Origin: WHUA01 sp963711215
Lineage (GTDB): Bacteria; Pseudomonadota; Alphaproteobacteria; UBA8366
Assembly: GCA_963711215.1 (NCBI GenBank)
Contig: CAVQDH010000002.1
Span: forward strand, 868,001-932,000
DNA length: 64,000 nt
Direction: 5' to 3'
Positions within the stretch are counted from its first letter, which is position 1. Every line of letters starts with the position of its first letter. Shown here piece after piece: positions 55,586 to 64,000 of this stretch. Position numbers and translations under genes: made by a program. The notes below the pieces were generated by a model, which saw nothing but the letters and a program-made list of their open reading frames with translations, made no database searches and was not told the origin of the DNA.

Positions 55586-56894
55586 TTATCCGGTCATCGC
55601 CACCCGCCGATCCATTTGTTCCAACTGGTGGGCATCGACAGGGTAGGAGATGGGCAATCTGAGAAATGGCCCCCCGAAAATGGGACCGTCAAAGGTCGCG
55701 GCGCCGAGTGTCGCGAGGCGCGTAACCTGTTCGCCCGAGGTGACGCCCATCGCATGCGTGGCGATTCCGAACGAGTCGATACGCGCGACCATGAGAGCGA
55801 TCGCCTCGAACATCTTTTCGTCACATTCGCTCGGGACGATGACGCACATGCCGCGCAACCCCATCGCGCACATCTTCGCAAGCAGATTAGTCAGCTTATG
55901 TCGATTGAACAGTCGGGGGTCGAGCGCGAGCATGGTGCCCCGCGCATAAGGCATCAAGAAGCCGATAATTTCCTGCAGCCGGATTTCCGGAATGCCGGAC
56001 GGCGCACCAAATAGGACAAATTCGATACGCTCACGGATCAGGTTCGGCAATGCCGGCAGGATCTTCATCAGCTCGGATCGGCCGCGGTTGCTCGCGATCG
56101 AATTCGAAGTGAACACCCAGCCGAAGGCTGACCCGATTTCGATTGTCGAGCGCACGCTTAAGATCTATCAGCGCCGTTTCCAGGCAGTCGATGTCCAATT
56201 CGAGCACGTCGGTGCTGGGCCCTATTGTCTCGATTGTTCGGTATCCGCTGATCTTGCCGTGGAGCTCGGATTCGAAGCATGGAACGCAGCGGAACGTGTT
56301 GACCGTTCGATTCTTGACGTCCCAGATCGGGCGATACTCGAAGAAGACGTCGGTTGGCGTGGCATTTCCGAACAATTCGAGCAATTCCTTGCGTCGGGCA
56401 CGCCTCTTTGCCGCACGCTGCTCGCTTTCCCCCTTGATGGCATCGCCATGCTGGCCCGGAAAACCCTGCGATGAAGCTGAAATATCCGTGTCTTCGCCGA
56501 CGATATTGCCGACCAGATCGTCGCGGCTCATCGGTGTGCCAAAGCCGGAAAGGTCGAACACTTCCTCGGTCGCTAGGATATGCGCATTGAGCGCAATATC
56601 CCTTGGGGCGTTTTCACCGAACAGGCTCGCGACGATTTTGCTGCTGATCGTAGTGGCGATCATGTGCGCGCCGGCTTCTGACGTAGCGGCCAACGCGATG
56701 ATACAAAGTTCGTCTCCATGAAAGCAGTACGCATCCTGCCGCGTCAGCAGACTGCCGACTTCCCGAATGGCTATTTCACGGACAGTTTTCTTTTTCTGCA
56801 GCCATTGTTTCTCCCCCAATGTGGCCTTGATTGGGGACAGGCGCAAAAATACGAGAAAACTTTCAGCCTTTTGCGGCAAAGGTTGAGCTTTCAA
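55586..56894 (-). CDS. Degenerate GGDEF-EAL-like protein (one frame break)
   Basis: About 435 residues from a TTG at 56894, after dropping one G near 56107. Residues 15-100 follow the outline of a GGDEF domain, with FHGDELCIIALAAT in place of the GGDEF motif. Residues 183 onward follow an EAL domain: FFEYRPIWDVKNRTVNTFRC, where EAL is FRC; a middle ALDPRLFNRHKLTNLLAKM; and a closing ATFDGPIFGGPF that matches the usual QGYLFGRP segment. Catalytic Glu and metal residues are missing, so it probably cannot make or break cyclic-di-GMP and may bind it or act as a scaffold. The GC content is lower than in neighbours. No membrane segment. Confidence 0.72.
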
Positions 56895-57004
56895 AATGTA
56901 ATCAATTATCGAGAGATTATATGTTTTAGAAACATGTATAGATTGATCAAAAAAACGTTAAAATTACCTAAACATGAACACGAAAGGGAGGAAGAGGAAG
57001 AGAG
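56895..57004. other. AT-rich stretch upstream of the GGDEF-EAL-like gene
   Basis: A 110-base island far below the window's GC level, with AAAAAAACGTTAAAATTACC near 56950. It probably holds the promoter of the leftward gene. The low GC also marks this as a possible insertion or transfer boundary. Confidence 0.5.
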
Positions 57005-57250
57005 ATTGTATCGCAGTCCCAACCCATCGCGTGGGTTCGGTAGAGGACTTCCTTGGTGCCCATCTTCGGAATCGCGTCGGGATGCGCGCTGACGAACACG
57101 CCCGCGGCGGCAACGTTCGCGGGCATCGCATCGAGCACCGTCCGGGCGCGGCCGCCGTAGACCGGGGTGACCCAGATTGGTACTCCGTCAACGCGGCGGA
57201 GCTGTGCCCGGACATCGTCGACGGCTGGCAGCACCTCATGGGCCACGTCT
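57005..57250 (-). pseudogene. Fragment of a Cj0069-type (ATP-grasp-like) gene
   Basis: On the minus strand the segment reads AVDDVRAQLRRVDGVPIWV, TPVYGGRARTVLDAMPANVA, and GVFVSAHPDAIPKMGTKEVL then YRTHAMGWD. From memory of the Cj0069-like family this corresponds to residues about 60-130. It stops abruptly at 57005, where the low-GC DNA begins, and upstream of 57250 the match fades. No start codon, ATP site or C-terminal part remains. It is probably a relic cut by the same event that brought in the low-GC DNA. Confidence 0.55.
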
Positions 57251-57507
57251 ACGCCGCCTCGTTTATCGAGCGGCTCAAGGCCCGCGTAATCATCCCGCAT
57301 CGCTATTACATCTGGGGCTTGGTGCAGCGGCAGCGCACGCTGCAGACCGCGGATGCCTGGGTCGAGTCCTATCCCGGGTCCGAAGGTATCCTCGAGCCGG
57401 CGCGGCGCCATACGATCGCCGAGGTCGACAAGCTCGACCGCGTCGTGCATTTCTTTGGCGACAACGTGGCCTTCGATAAGGAGGCTTGGCTCAGGGACGG
57501 GCGGTGA
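57238..57507 (+). pseudogene. 3' remnant or small ORF of unknown function
   Basis: From ATG 57238, 89 residues: MGHVYAASFIERLKARVIIP, PHRYYIWGLVQRQRTLQTAD and a C-terminal VHFFGDNVAFDKEAWLRDG. Third-position GC is high and aromatics are frequent, so the frame is probably genuine coding. There is no ribosome site before the ATG. The coding pattern appears to begin at a junction with the antisense Cj0069-like relic. It ends 48 bases before a CoA-transferase gene. I do not recognise the family. Confidence 0.45.
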
Positions 57508-57555
57508 GGAAGACGACGCGGGCTTTCAATCGGCGCGAAGAACAGGGAGAAAAGA

Positions 57556-58743
57556 ATGGCTGGCGTGCTCGACGGAATTCGGGTGCTCGATTTCGGGCGT
57601 TATATCGCGGGGCCGTGGTGCGCCGCGCTCCTGGGCGATTTCGGGGCGGAGGTGATCCGGATCGAGCGCATCGGCGGCGGCGAGGACCGCTTCGTCCTGC
57701 CGCTCAGCGAGACGGACGAATCCGGCGCGATGTTCCTGCAGGTCAACCGCAACAAGCGGGGCATGACCCTCGACCCTGTGAGCGAGAAGGGACGGGAGGT
57801 GGTCTGCCGCCTGGTCGAGACCGCGGACGTCGTCGTCGCCAACCTGCCCGAGGCGGCGCTGAAGACGCTCGGCCTCGACTATGCGACGCTGTCGGCGATC
57901 AAGTCCGACATCATCCTGACGACCGCCACGGCCTTCGGCTACGGCGGCCCCTACGAGCGCAAGGTCGGCTTCGACTCCGTCGCCCAGGCGATGAGCGGCA
58001 TCATGTATCTCAGCGGGCATCCGGGCGAGCCGATCAAGTCCTTCTCGCCCTGGGTCGACTATTCCACCGCCGCGCTGTCCGCCTTCGGCACGGCGATGGC
58101 GCTCATGAACCGCCAGACAACCGGCGAGGGGCAGGAGGTGCAAGGCGCGCTGCTCGCCTCGGCGCTGACCGTCACGAACGCCGCGCTGATGGAGCAGGCG
58201 GTCAAGCAGACGAACCGCGTCGCGACCGGCAACCGCGGCCAGCTGAGCGCGCCATCGGATGTGTTCAAGACCAAGGACGGCACCGTGCTCGTCATCACCG
58301 TGGGCCAGCCGATGTTCAGCCGCTGGGCCGCGCTCATGGGCGAGGAGCACTGGTTGAGCGACCACCGGTTCAAGGACGACGACGCCCGCGGCTGGAACGG
58401 CGAGGCGATAAGCGAGCGGATGCAGGCCTGGTGCGCGGCGCGTACGACCGAAGAAGTGATGGCCGCGCTGGAAAAGGCGCGCCTTCCGGTCGCCCCGGTC
58501 TACTCGCCGCAGCAGGCGCTGGAGGACTCGCATATCCGCGCGGCCGGCTTCTTCGAGGCGATGGACTATCCGGGCATGCCCAAGCCGGGGCCCGTGATCC
58601 AGACGCCGGTGAAGGTCACGAAGACCCCCGGCACGGTCCGCCACCGGGCGCCGCAGCTGGGGGAGCACACGGATGCGATCCTCGGCGAGATCGGCTATAC
58701 GGCGCTCGAAATCGCCGCGATGCGGGAAGACGGAGTGATCTGA
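57556..58743 (+). CDS. CaiB/BaiF family CoA-transferase
   Basis: 395 residues. GIRVLDFGRYIAGPWCAALL and LGDFGAEVIRIE open the family; VNRNKRGMTLDPVSEKGREV follows. The catalytic Asp probably sits in SPWVDYSTAALSA near residue 172. GQLSAPSDVFKTKDG and RAPQLGEHTDAIL complete it. Ribosome site AGGGAGAAAAG upstream. It transfers CoA between organic acids. It is distinct from the CaiB at 28663 (low similarity by eye). Convergent with a cupin gene. Confidence 0.92.
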   Translation: MAGVLDGIRVLDFGRYIAGPWCAALLGDFGAEVIRIERIGGGEDRFVLPLSETDESGAMFLQVNRNKRGMTLDPVSEKGREVVCRLVETADVVVANLPEAALKTLGLDYATLSAIKSDIILTTATAFGYGGPYERKVGFDSVAQAMSGIMYLSGHPGEPIKSFSPWVDYSTAALSAFGTAMALMNRQTTGEGQEVQGALLASALTVTNAALMEQAVKQTNRVATGNRGQLSAPSDVFKTKDGTVLVITVGQPMFSRWAALMGEEHWLSDHRFKDDDARGWNGEAISERMQAWCAARTTEEVMAALEKARLPVAPVYSPQQALEDSHIRAAGFFEAMDYPGMPKPGPVIQTPVKVTKTPGTVRHRAPQLGEHTDAILGEIGYTALEIAAMREDGVI

Positions 58744-58771
58744 ACCGAAAGGTGTCGCCGGCTCGCCAAGC

Positions 58772-59176
58772 CTACGCCCGCTCGCCCGGCAGCCGCGTGA
58801 TCGCCGGGTCGCCAGGACGATCGCCGGGCCGTACGCTCGCGTAGTCCGGCGTCATGAAATAGATCAGCACCGTGCGACCGTCGGGGCCGGCGACGATCTG
58901 GTGGAACTGGTCGCCCGGGAGGCAGACGAGGTCGCCCGCCTTGAACGGAAGATCGGGGCGCCCTTGGAACGTGACCGTCCCCCGGCCTTCGACGATATAG
59001 AGGATCTCGTCCTCGCCCGGATGCATATGCATCGGCGTCACCTGGCCCGGCTCGTAGCAGTTCATGCGGGTGACCATGGTGCCGGTCGCCATGAGCTCCT
59101 CGTTGATCCGTGCGTCCGGCGAGAAATGCGCCGCCTCGGCGACGTTCACGCATCGTGCCGCGTCGTTCGCGCCCAT
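58772..59176 (-). CDS. Cupin-domain protein
   Basis: 134 residues. The first cupin motif is PMHMHPGEDEILYIVEGRG with the metal His/His/Glu, and the second is GDLVCLPGDQFHQIVAG with the final His. Small single cupins may be dioxygenases, isomerases or binding proteins. It is followed upstream by a VOC-family gene on the same strand, so the two may be one operon. Confidence 0.9.
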   Translation of the reverse strand: MGANDAARCVNVAEAAHFSPDARINEELMATGTMVTRMNCYEPGQVTPMHMHPGEDEILYIVEGRGTVTFQGRPDLPFKAGDLVCLPGDQFHQIVAGPDGRTVLIYFMTPDYASVRPGDRPGDPAITRLPGERA

Positions 59177-59226
59177 CGTCAGCTCCTCGATTTGAAAGCG
59201 GTGAAGATCATGGTCCGGTCCTTACG

Positions 59227-59835
59227 TCACTTCGCTAACAGGCGCTCGTCCTTCAGCGTCGGGTCCTGGCCCTTCGGCGGGTTGCCGACGGCCTCTTCCA
59301 GGCTGAAGCATTCCTTCCACTCTTCCGGCGGACGCGATTTGTCGTGCGGGCCGATGCGGTCGATGCACCAGCAGATCTCAATCTGGTGCTTGTCGGGATC
59401 GGTGAATTCCAGGGCGATCTGCTGGCCGGCGCGTCGGCGGCCCTCGAAATGGATCGGCACGCCGTGCTTCCGCAGATGCTCGCGGGCTCGGAAGATCTCG
59501 TCGACCGTGTCGACCTCGAAGGCGAAATGGTGCAGCTCGCTGTTGTCCGCCGGGCCCGTCTTGCCGCCGATCAGCGCGACGCCGTGGTGGTCGCCGTTGG
59601 CGCAGCGGAGGAAGACCATGCGGCCCGGCATCATCGTCTCGGGATAGGAATCCGAGACGCGCATCCCCAGCACCTCGGTATAGAACTTCACCGAGCGCTC
59701 CAGATCCGTCACCTTCAACACGACATGGCTGATCTTGCTGAGGCTGAACGGCATGTCGTCGGGCGTCTTCGCGTCGCGCAGCTTGACGACGTCCGCCCGT
59801 TCGAGGCCCTGGTAGTCGACGACGTGGCGCGTCAT
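59227..59835 (-). CDS. VOC-family (glyoxalase/extradiol dioxygenase-like) protein
   Basis: 202 residues. SKISHVVLKVTDLERSVKFY starts the first beta-alpha-beta-beta-beta module with the metal His in SHVVL. A second His occurs in ELHHFAFEVD, and Glu in KHQIEICWCI closes the metal site. A 30-residue N-terminal arm and a 40-residue C-terminal tail flank the domain. Members include glyoxalase I, catechol 2,3-dioxygenase and fosfomycin-resistance enzymes. The Rieske oxygenase nearby favours a ring-cleavage or isomerase role. Confidence 0.9.
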   Translation of the reverse strand: MTRHVVDYQGLERADVVKLRDAKTPDDMPFSLSKISHVVLKVTDLERSVKFYTEVLGMRVSDSYPETMMPGRMVFLRCANGDHHGVALIGGKTGPADNSELHHFAFEVDTVDEIFRAREHLRKHGVPIHFEGRRRAGQQIALEFTDPDKHQIEICWCIDRIGPHDKSRPPEEWKECFSLEEAVGNPPKGQDPTLKDERLLAK

Positions 59836-59874
59836 GTCATCCTCCCGTGGTTCGGTGTTCCATTCGTTATCAAG

Positions 59875-59974
59875 TCCTCCCCCTTGATGGGGGAGGATTT
59901 AGGTGGGGGTGAAAGGGAAGGCCGCTTCTTCATTAAGCCCCCCCACCCCGACCCTCCCCCCAAAAGGGGGGAGG
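59875..59974. repeat. Intergenic palindromic element, CCTCCCCC/GGGGGAGG family, copy 3
   Basis: CCTCCCCCTTGATGGGGGAG leads into ATTTAGGTGGGGG; about 35 bases on, CCCCCCCACCCCGACCCTCC leads into CCCCAAAAGGGGGGAGGA. This is the closest match to copy 1 at 31693-31779, including the central ATTTAGGTGGGGG word. It separates the VOC and Rieske genes, which run in the same direction, and so may end or process that transcript. Confidence 0.75.
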
Positions 59975-60001
59975 ATGAAGAAAAGATCATCAAGCGGCGC
60001 A

Positions 60002-61302
60002 TCACTCCGCCGCCTGCGCGAACCGGCCGGTCGGGTCGGCGATACTCTTGAGCGCGTGCTGATAGGCGGCCGGCCAGCCGAGCGCTTTCGGCGCCAGGAA
60101 CTCGCCGCCGCGCGCGCCGAGATAGACCGACGGATCGGCCGAGGCGGGTGGCGCCTCGCCGCTATCCCGCAGCGCCCGAGCCGCGCGCAGCAGGCGCCGC
60201 CGCGTCTGCGTGATCATCAGGTCGCTGGGCGCCAGGTGCTCGAAGCCGTGATCGGTGACCGGGCCCATGCTCTCGGTCACGGCCTGGTCCTGCATGTGGA
60301 TGCCGTCGATGCCGGTGAAGCTGCCGTTGCGCTGGACGTCGCGGTCGATCAAGTAGTCGTTCGGCGTTCTGCACCGGCCGCCAGCGGCCGTACCAGTCGG
60401 TATTGTTCGGTGATGGTGATCCCACTCGGCCGGCGCCTGGGAACGGCCGACCTTCGGTCGACATGCGCAGGCCCGAGGCTTCTTCCAGGAGGGGCAGGAA
60501 CATGGTGTGGGTGTCGTCCATCGGCACCCAGGCGCGGCGCGACCTGGTCCCTGAAAAAGCCGTCCGGCGGCAGCGTCCAGAAGGGAAACATGAAATGGGC
60601 GAAGCGCCAGTAGGTCTCGCTCTCATCGGCCTGGCGGTAAGCGGCGTACATGGTGCCCCAGTCGGTGTCGGCGACGTGGTACTCGGGCGCGCGGTTGAGC
60701 GCCTCGTAGCGGGCCTGGTGGCGGGGTCGATGTTCCGGTGTGACGAGCCGGCATGCAGGAAGCTGAAGTGCGAGGTGTCGATGTCGCCTTCCAGCGCTTG
60801 CAGACAGTTGCACTCGCGCTGCACAGCGAACAGGTGCCGTCGTCCGTCGGAGCAGCATCGCCTCGAACACCGGCAGCGGCGGCGGTACCGCGCGCTTCCC
60901 ATATAGATCCAGATCATCCCGGCCCGCTCCGCGGTGGGGTACGCCTTGGCCTGGACCTTCTCGTTAAATCCTGATGGGCGGGACGTTCGGCATGTCGAGG
61001 CAGTTGCCGTCGACGTCGAACTTCCAGCCGTGATAGGCGCAGCGGATGCCGCCCTCTTCGTTGCGTCCGAAGAACAGCGAGGCGCAGCGGTGCGGGCAGC
61101 GGTGGTCCATGATGCCGACGCGGCCGGCGCGTGTCGCGGAATGCGATCAGCTTTTCGCCCAGCAGCATCAGGCGCATCGGGTCGCCGCCGCGGCGAGCTC
61201 CGAGGACAGCGCGGCCGGAATCCAATATTGGCGCATCAGGTCGCCCATGGGCGTGCCCGGCCCGACCCGGGTGAGCTCCCGTCCTTCCTCGGGTGTCGTC
61301 AT
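60002..61302 (-). CDS. Rieske-type aromatic-ring-hydroxylating oxygenase, alpha subunit (many frame breaks)
   Basis: ATG 61302 starts MTTPEEGRELTRVGPGTPMG, followed by LMRQYWIPAALSSEL. The Rieske centre is complete: CPHRCASLF (C-x-H) and CAYHGWKFDV (C-x2-H). About eight single-base breaks interrupt the rest, but segments in order are recognisable: ECNCLQALEGDIDTSHFSFL with the mononuclear iron region, RYEALNRAPEYHVADTDWG, WRFAHFMFPFWTLPP, WVPMDDTHTMFLPL and a C-terminal IDRDVQRNGSFTGIDGIHMQ. It most resembles phthalate-4,5-dioxygenase- or vanillate-demethylase-like enzymes. About 430 residues. The break density is much higher here than elsewhere, so true decay cannot be ruled out. Confidence 0.82.
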
Positions 61303-61397
61303 TTCCGTACCTTTGCCGTTCGCGGCCGTCTTGGCGCGGCCGTCATTTTGCCATATAGCGGAACGGTCTGGGGACAGAAATCGCGTTGCCGCCGCGT

Positions 61398-62750
61398 CTA
61401 ACCCCCGATTTTCGGCGGCATGTAAGGATCGGGCGCGCCGGGCGGCACCGGCGGGTATTTCTGAGGCTTTCCTGGAAGTCGCGAACCATCCGGTAGACGA
61501 CGTTTCGGACCCAGTTGGCTTCGAGGGCGATGTTGGTTTCCTCTTTCGGGTCCTGGATCAGGTTGAAGATGTAGGGCGCCTCGAGCTTGATCGCGCCATC
61601 ATTCACCTCCGGCTCCCAGACGAAATGAACCTTCCAGTGGCGCCACTTCGCGGCCCGCATCTCGTTCTTGATATAGAAGACGAAGCCCTCGCGGTTGGAT
61701 TTCGCCTGCCTGCCGAGGAAGAAATCGAGCTGGTCGACGCCGTCGATCGGCCGGTCCGCCGGCACCTCCGCGCCAACGAGGCCGAGCAGGGTCGGGAACA
61801 GGTCGACGATGTGAACGATCTCGTCCGTCACCCCGCCCGCCGGGATCTTGCCGGGCCAGCGCATCATGAAGGGAACGCGGAGGCTTCCTTCCATGGCGGT
61901 GTGATACGTGCTGCGCCAGTAGCCGGCGGTGCCGCGCCAGGGACGACGGAACTCCGGACCGTTGTCCGAGCCGAATATCAGGATGGTGTCGTCGGCGATG
62001 CCGAGCGCCTTGATCGCGTCCTCCACCTGGCCGACGCGGTGATCCATCTCGGCCAGCGAATCCGCCATCTCGCCATGCCCCGTGCGGCCCATGAAGTCGG
62101 GATGCGCGAGGCTGGGGAAATGCAGCTGCGTGATCGGCACATAGGCGAAGAAGGGCCGGTCCGCCTCGGCGTTGCGTTTCATGAAGGCGATCGTCCGCTC
62201 GATCGCTTCGCCGTCGATAAGCCGGCGCGAGTTGCGGTCGAGGACCTTGACGTTCCGGGATGGGGAACCCTTGTCCTTCCATGATGTATGGGATGTCGAC
62301 GACTTCGGGGTCGTAGCCGTGACTTGTCGTGAACATGGCTTCGTTCATCGTCCGGGGAATGCCGTACCACTCGTCGAAACCCCGGTCGGTCGGCATGCGG
62401 CCCTCTCGGTCGCCGAGGTGCCACTTGCCATAGAGCGCGGTCGCATAGCCCTGTTCGGAGATCTTCTCCGCCATCGTGACTTCCCAGCGCGTCAGCCCCT
62501 GTGGCAGCCCGGCCGGGACCGATTGAAACGCGCCGGTCCGGATCGCCTGCCGGCCGGTCATCAGCGCCGACCGGGTGGGGACGCAGTCGCTCTCGACATT
62601 GAAGTTCAGGAAGCGCAGCCCCTGCGCGGCCAGCGCATCGATCCGCGGCGTTGGCACGCCGCGCAGGATGCCGCCGCCATAGCAGCCGAGCTCGCCCCAG
62701 CCGAGGTTGTCGGCGAGGATGAGAACGATGTTGGGTTTCTTGCTTGGCAT
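61398..62750 (-). CDS. Arylsulfatase-type sulfatase (two frame breaks)
   Basis: Start ATG 62750 with AAAGGGATCCCC before it. N-terminal KPNIVLILADNLGWGELGCYGG has metal residues D14/N15. Cys56 in DCVPTRSALMTGR is the formylglycine site CxPTR. YGKWHLGD and GSDNGPEF hold the other metal and catalytic residues. One surplus G near 62268 and a missing base near 61462 break the frame; the corrected end is KYPPVPPGAPDPYMPPKIGG at 61398, about 450 residues. No signal peptide was seen, so cytoplasmic action is likely. A maturase (FGE or anSME) would be needed elsewhere in the genome. Confidence 0.9.
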
Positions 62751-62814
62751 GGGGATCCCTTTCACGAGTCAGTCACCGGCGGCGGGTGCGCTGGAAGCCG
62801 TGAATTTAAGGGAC

Positions 62815-63825
62815 TTAGACCCCAAATGTGAAGCGGCTGCCGACATTGGACGTGACGAGGCGGTCAGGCATGCGCCGGCGCATGGCGTCGATGAAGTTGG
62901 CGCCGGTGCAATGCATCGGCACCACCACGTCCGGGTTCAGTGACTCCAGCTCGTCAACAGTGTGGTCGATATAGTCGAGCGGGGCGGGGCCGAGATGGAA
63001 TTCGCCGAGCACCGCATGCAGCTTGTCGACGTTCGACACGGCCATCGCCGTCCGGATCGTATTGATCAGGCCGGCATGGCCGCAGGAGGAGATGACCACG
63101 AGGCCACGGCCCTTGATAACGTAGCAGGTGGCGTGCTCGCCCGGATGCAGGTCCTTGACCAGCTTGCCGCGGCGCTCCGCTTCGGTGAAGTGGTCCTCGA
63201 CCTCCTCCACCAGCGAGCCGCCGCTTACCGTCTCGAAGGAGTTGCGCTCGATGTAGCCGGTGGTGAAGGCCCCTTCGAGCACGTGCGGCGTGCCGCAGCA
63301 CACCGGGGCGACGAGCTGCGCGGTCAGCGCGGTGCGGTCGAGCGCGCCCACGGACTCGGGGTCCTCGCCTTTCTCCTGGTTCCACTTTTCCCGGAAGACG
63401 TCCTCGCCCCCGACGAAGAGTGAGAGGTCGTCGCGCATGTGCGTCCGGTGCTGGCAGACGAAGCCCTCGAGGCCGCCGAAATGGTCGCGGTGCCCGTGGC
63501 TCAGGATGAGCCCATGGATGTGCGCGGGATCGATGCCGAGCAGGTCGAAGTTGCGGTTCAGGATCTCGGGCGTGTAGCCGAAGTCCAGCAGGTACTGTGC
63601 CTTTGCCCCGGCATTGGCCGATTCCAGGTGCAGCGACAGACCCCATTCGGCGGCCAGCGTCGACATCTGCCGTCCGCGGATCCGCTTGATATGCTCGATC
63701 GCCACCGACGCATGCGTGGCCGGCGGCAGGAAGCGCTCGTAGGCAGAGTTGACGACGACCCGCACGGTCAGCTGATCCACGACGGGGGCGGCGAAGGGGC
63801 TCTGGGCTGTCAGGGTCGCGCTCAT
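62815..63825 (-). CDS. Metallo-beta-lactamase-fold hydrolase
   Basis: 336 residues. The HxHxDH motif is HGHRDH in ILSHGHRDHFGGLEG near residue 110; SSCGHAGLINT and MHCTGANF supply the other zinc His residues. The N-terminal third (QLTVRVVVNSAYERFLP; EWGLSLHLES) is the family of bacterial and archaeal MBL hydrolases similar to the MJ0301 type. Substrate unknown. It is the first gene of a leftward run MBL, sulfatase, Rieske oxygenase. Confidence 0.9.
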   Translation of the reverse strand: MSATLTAQSPFAAPVVDQLTVRVVVNSAYERFLPPATHASVAIEHIKRIRGRQMSTLAAEWGLSLHLESANAGAKAQYLLDFGYTPEILNRNFDLLGIDPAHIHGLILSHGHRDHFGGLEGFVCQHRTHMRDDLSLFVGGEDVFREKWNQEKGEDPESVGALDRTALTAQLVAPVCCGTPHVLEGAFTTGYIERNSFETVSGGSLVEEVEDHFTEAERRGKLVKDLHPGEHATCYVIKGRGLVVISSCGHAGLINTIRTAMAVSNVDKLHAVLGEFHLGPAPLDYIDHTVDELESLNPDVVVPMHCTGANFIDAMRRRMPDRLVTSNVGSRFTFGV

Positions 63826-63891
63826 CTGTCTCTATCCAATCGGTTGATCGTCGGGCGCGCGGAACATGCTATCGACGGAGGGACGCCCGCA

Positions 63892-64000
63892 TCACCCCGT
63901 TGCGACCTGAAAGCGGTGATCGTCGTCGGTCGCCATCTGGTTGACCAAATCGATCTCCCAGGCGAGGTATTCGAGCATCGCTTCTTCCCGGTTCTTGCCG
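63892..64000 (-). CDS. C-terminal end of an unidentified CDS (5' part outside window)
   Basis: The minus strand reads in from the window edge as GKNREEAMLEYLAWEIDLVN, then QMATDDDHRFQVATG and TGA at 63892-63894. Only about 35 residues are visible. The acidic, helical end is not diagnostic. It is upstream of the MBL gene on the same strand. Confidence 0.5.
   Translation of the reverse strand, partial: GKNREEAMLEYLAWEIDLVNQMATDDDHRFQVATG

Overview
The window is high-GC DNA (about 65-70% by eye) with dense, mostly short-spaced operons. Gene content and order suggest a free-living alphaproteobacterium of Rhodospirillales type. The main evidence is purC-purS-purQ-purL-bolA-grxD synteny, the alphaproteobacterial ATPase zeta-subunit family (DUF1476), an alphaproteobacterial-style RpsD, and many LLM-class flavoenzymes, CaiB/BaiF CoA-transferases and acyl-CoA dehydrogenases. 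No rRNA, CRISPR, prophage or complete insertion sequence was seen. There is one tRNA, tRNA-Leu(UAA).

Layout. 0-12.6 kb: end of a class II DAHP synthase; an SDR/TetR divergent pair; nadE; cysS; an SDR-metA pair; an LLM oxidoreductase; a RidA-amine oxidase pair; trmJ. 12.6-19.5 kb: rpsD, a second LLM oxidoreductase, and the leftward purC-purS-purQ-purL-bolA-grxD operon ending in a strong hairpin. 19.7-26.6 kb: two acyl-CoA dehydrogenases, an NRDE protein, DUF1476, a large exported protein of unknown function, and purB. 26.7-38.7 kb: accessory catabolism, with a class II aldolase, a 4,5-dihydroxyphthalate-decarboxylase-like protein, a CoA-transferase, a ThDP enzyme, a gamma carbonic anhydrase, a BisC-like molybdoenzyme, a hydrolase, a nitronate monooxygenase, a RidA and a lone solute-binding protein. 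38.7-44.5 kb: a leftward run prpD-like, asparaginase-like, tauD-like, sfsA, map, radC. 44.6-57.5 kb: a PrpB-like lyase, a hybrid histidine kinase, an LLM oxidoreductase, tandem class II aldolases with a carboxymuconolactone-decarboxylase-like protein, a CinA-type protein, a phosphodiesterase, truncated hemoglobin, a yeast-type cytosine deaminase, tRNA-Leu, small membrane and ABM proteins, and a degenerate GGDEF-EAL protein in lower-GC DNA. 57.5-64 kb: a second catabolic block with a CoA-transferase, cupin, VOC protein, Rieske oxygenase, sulfatase and MBL hydrolase.

The dominant technical feature is frame breakage. More than 25 genes, including essential single-copy types (cysS, purL, purQ, metA), are split by single-base events. 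Almost all are repaired by removing one base. I read this as insertion-biased long-read assembly error, so I annotate these as whole CDSs and give the approximate break positions.

The most interesting biology is: (i) an approximately 100-bp decayed copy of the radC 3' end that, with the real one, brackets a lone binding-protein gene; (ii) a degenerate GGDEF-EAL protein; (iii) an asparaginase-family protein whose triad Asp is Ala; (iv) an uncharacterised aldolase/decarboxylase-like/CoA-transferase/ThDP gene set; (v) several families of intergenic palindromic repeats.
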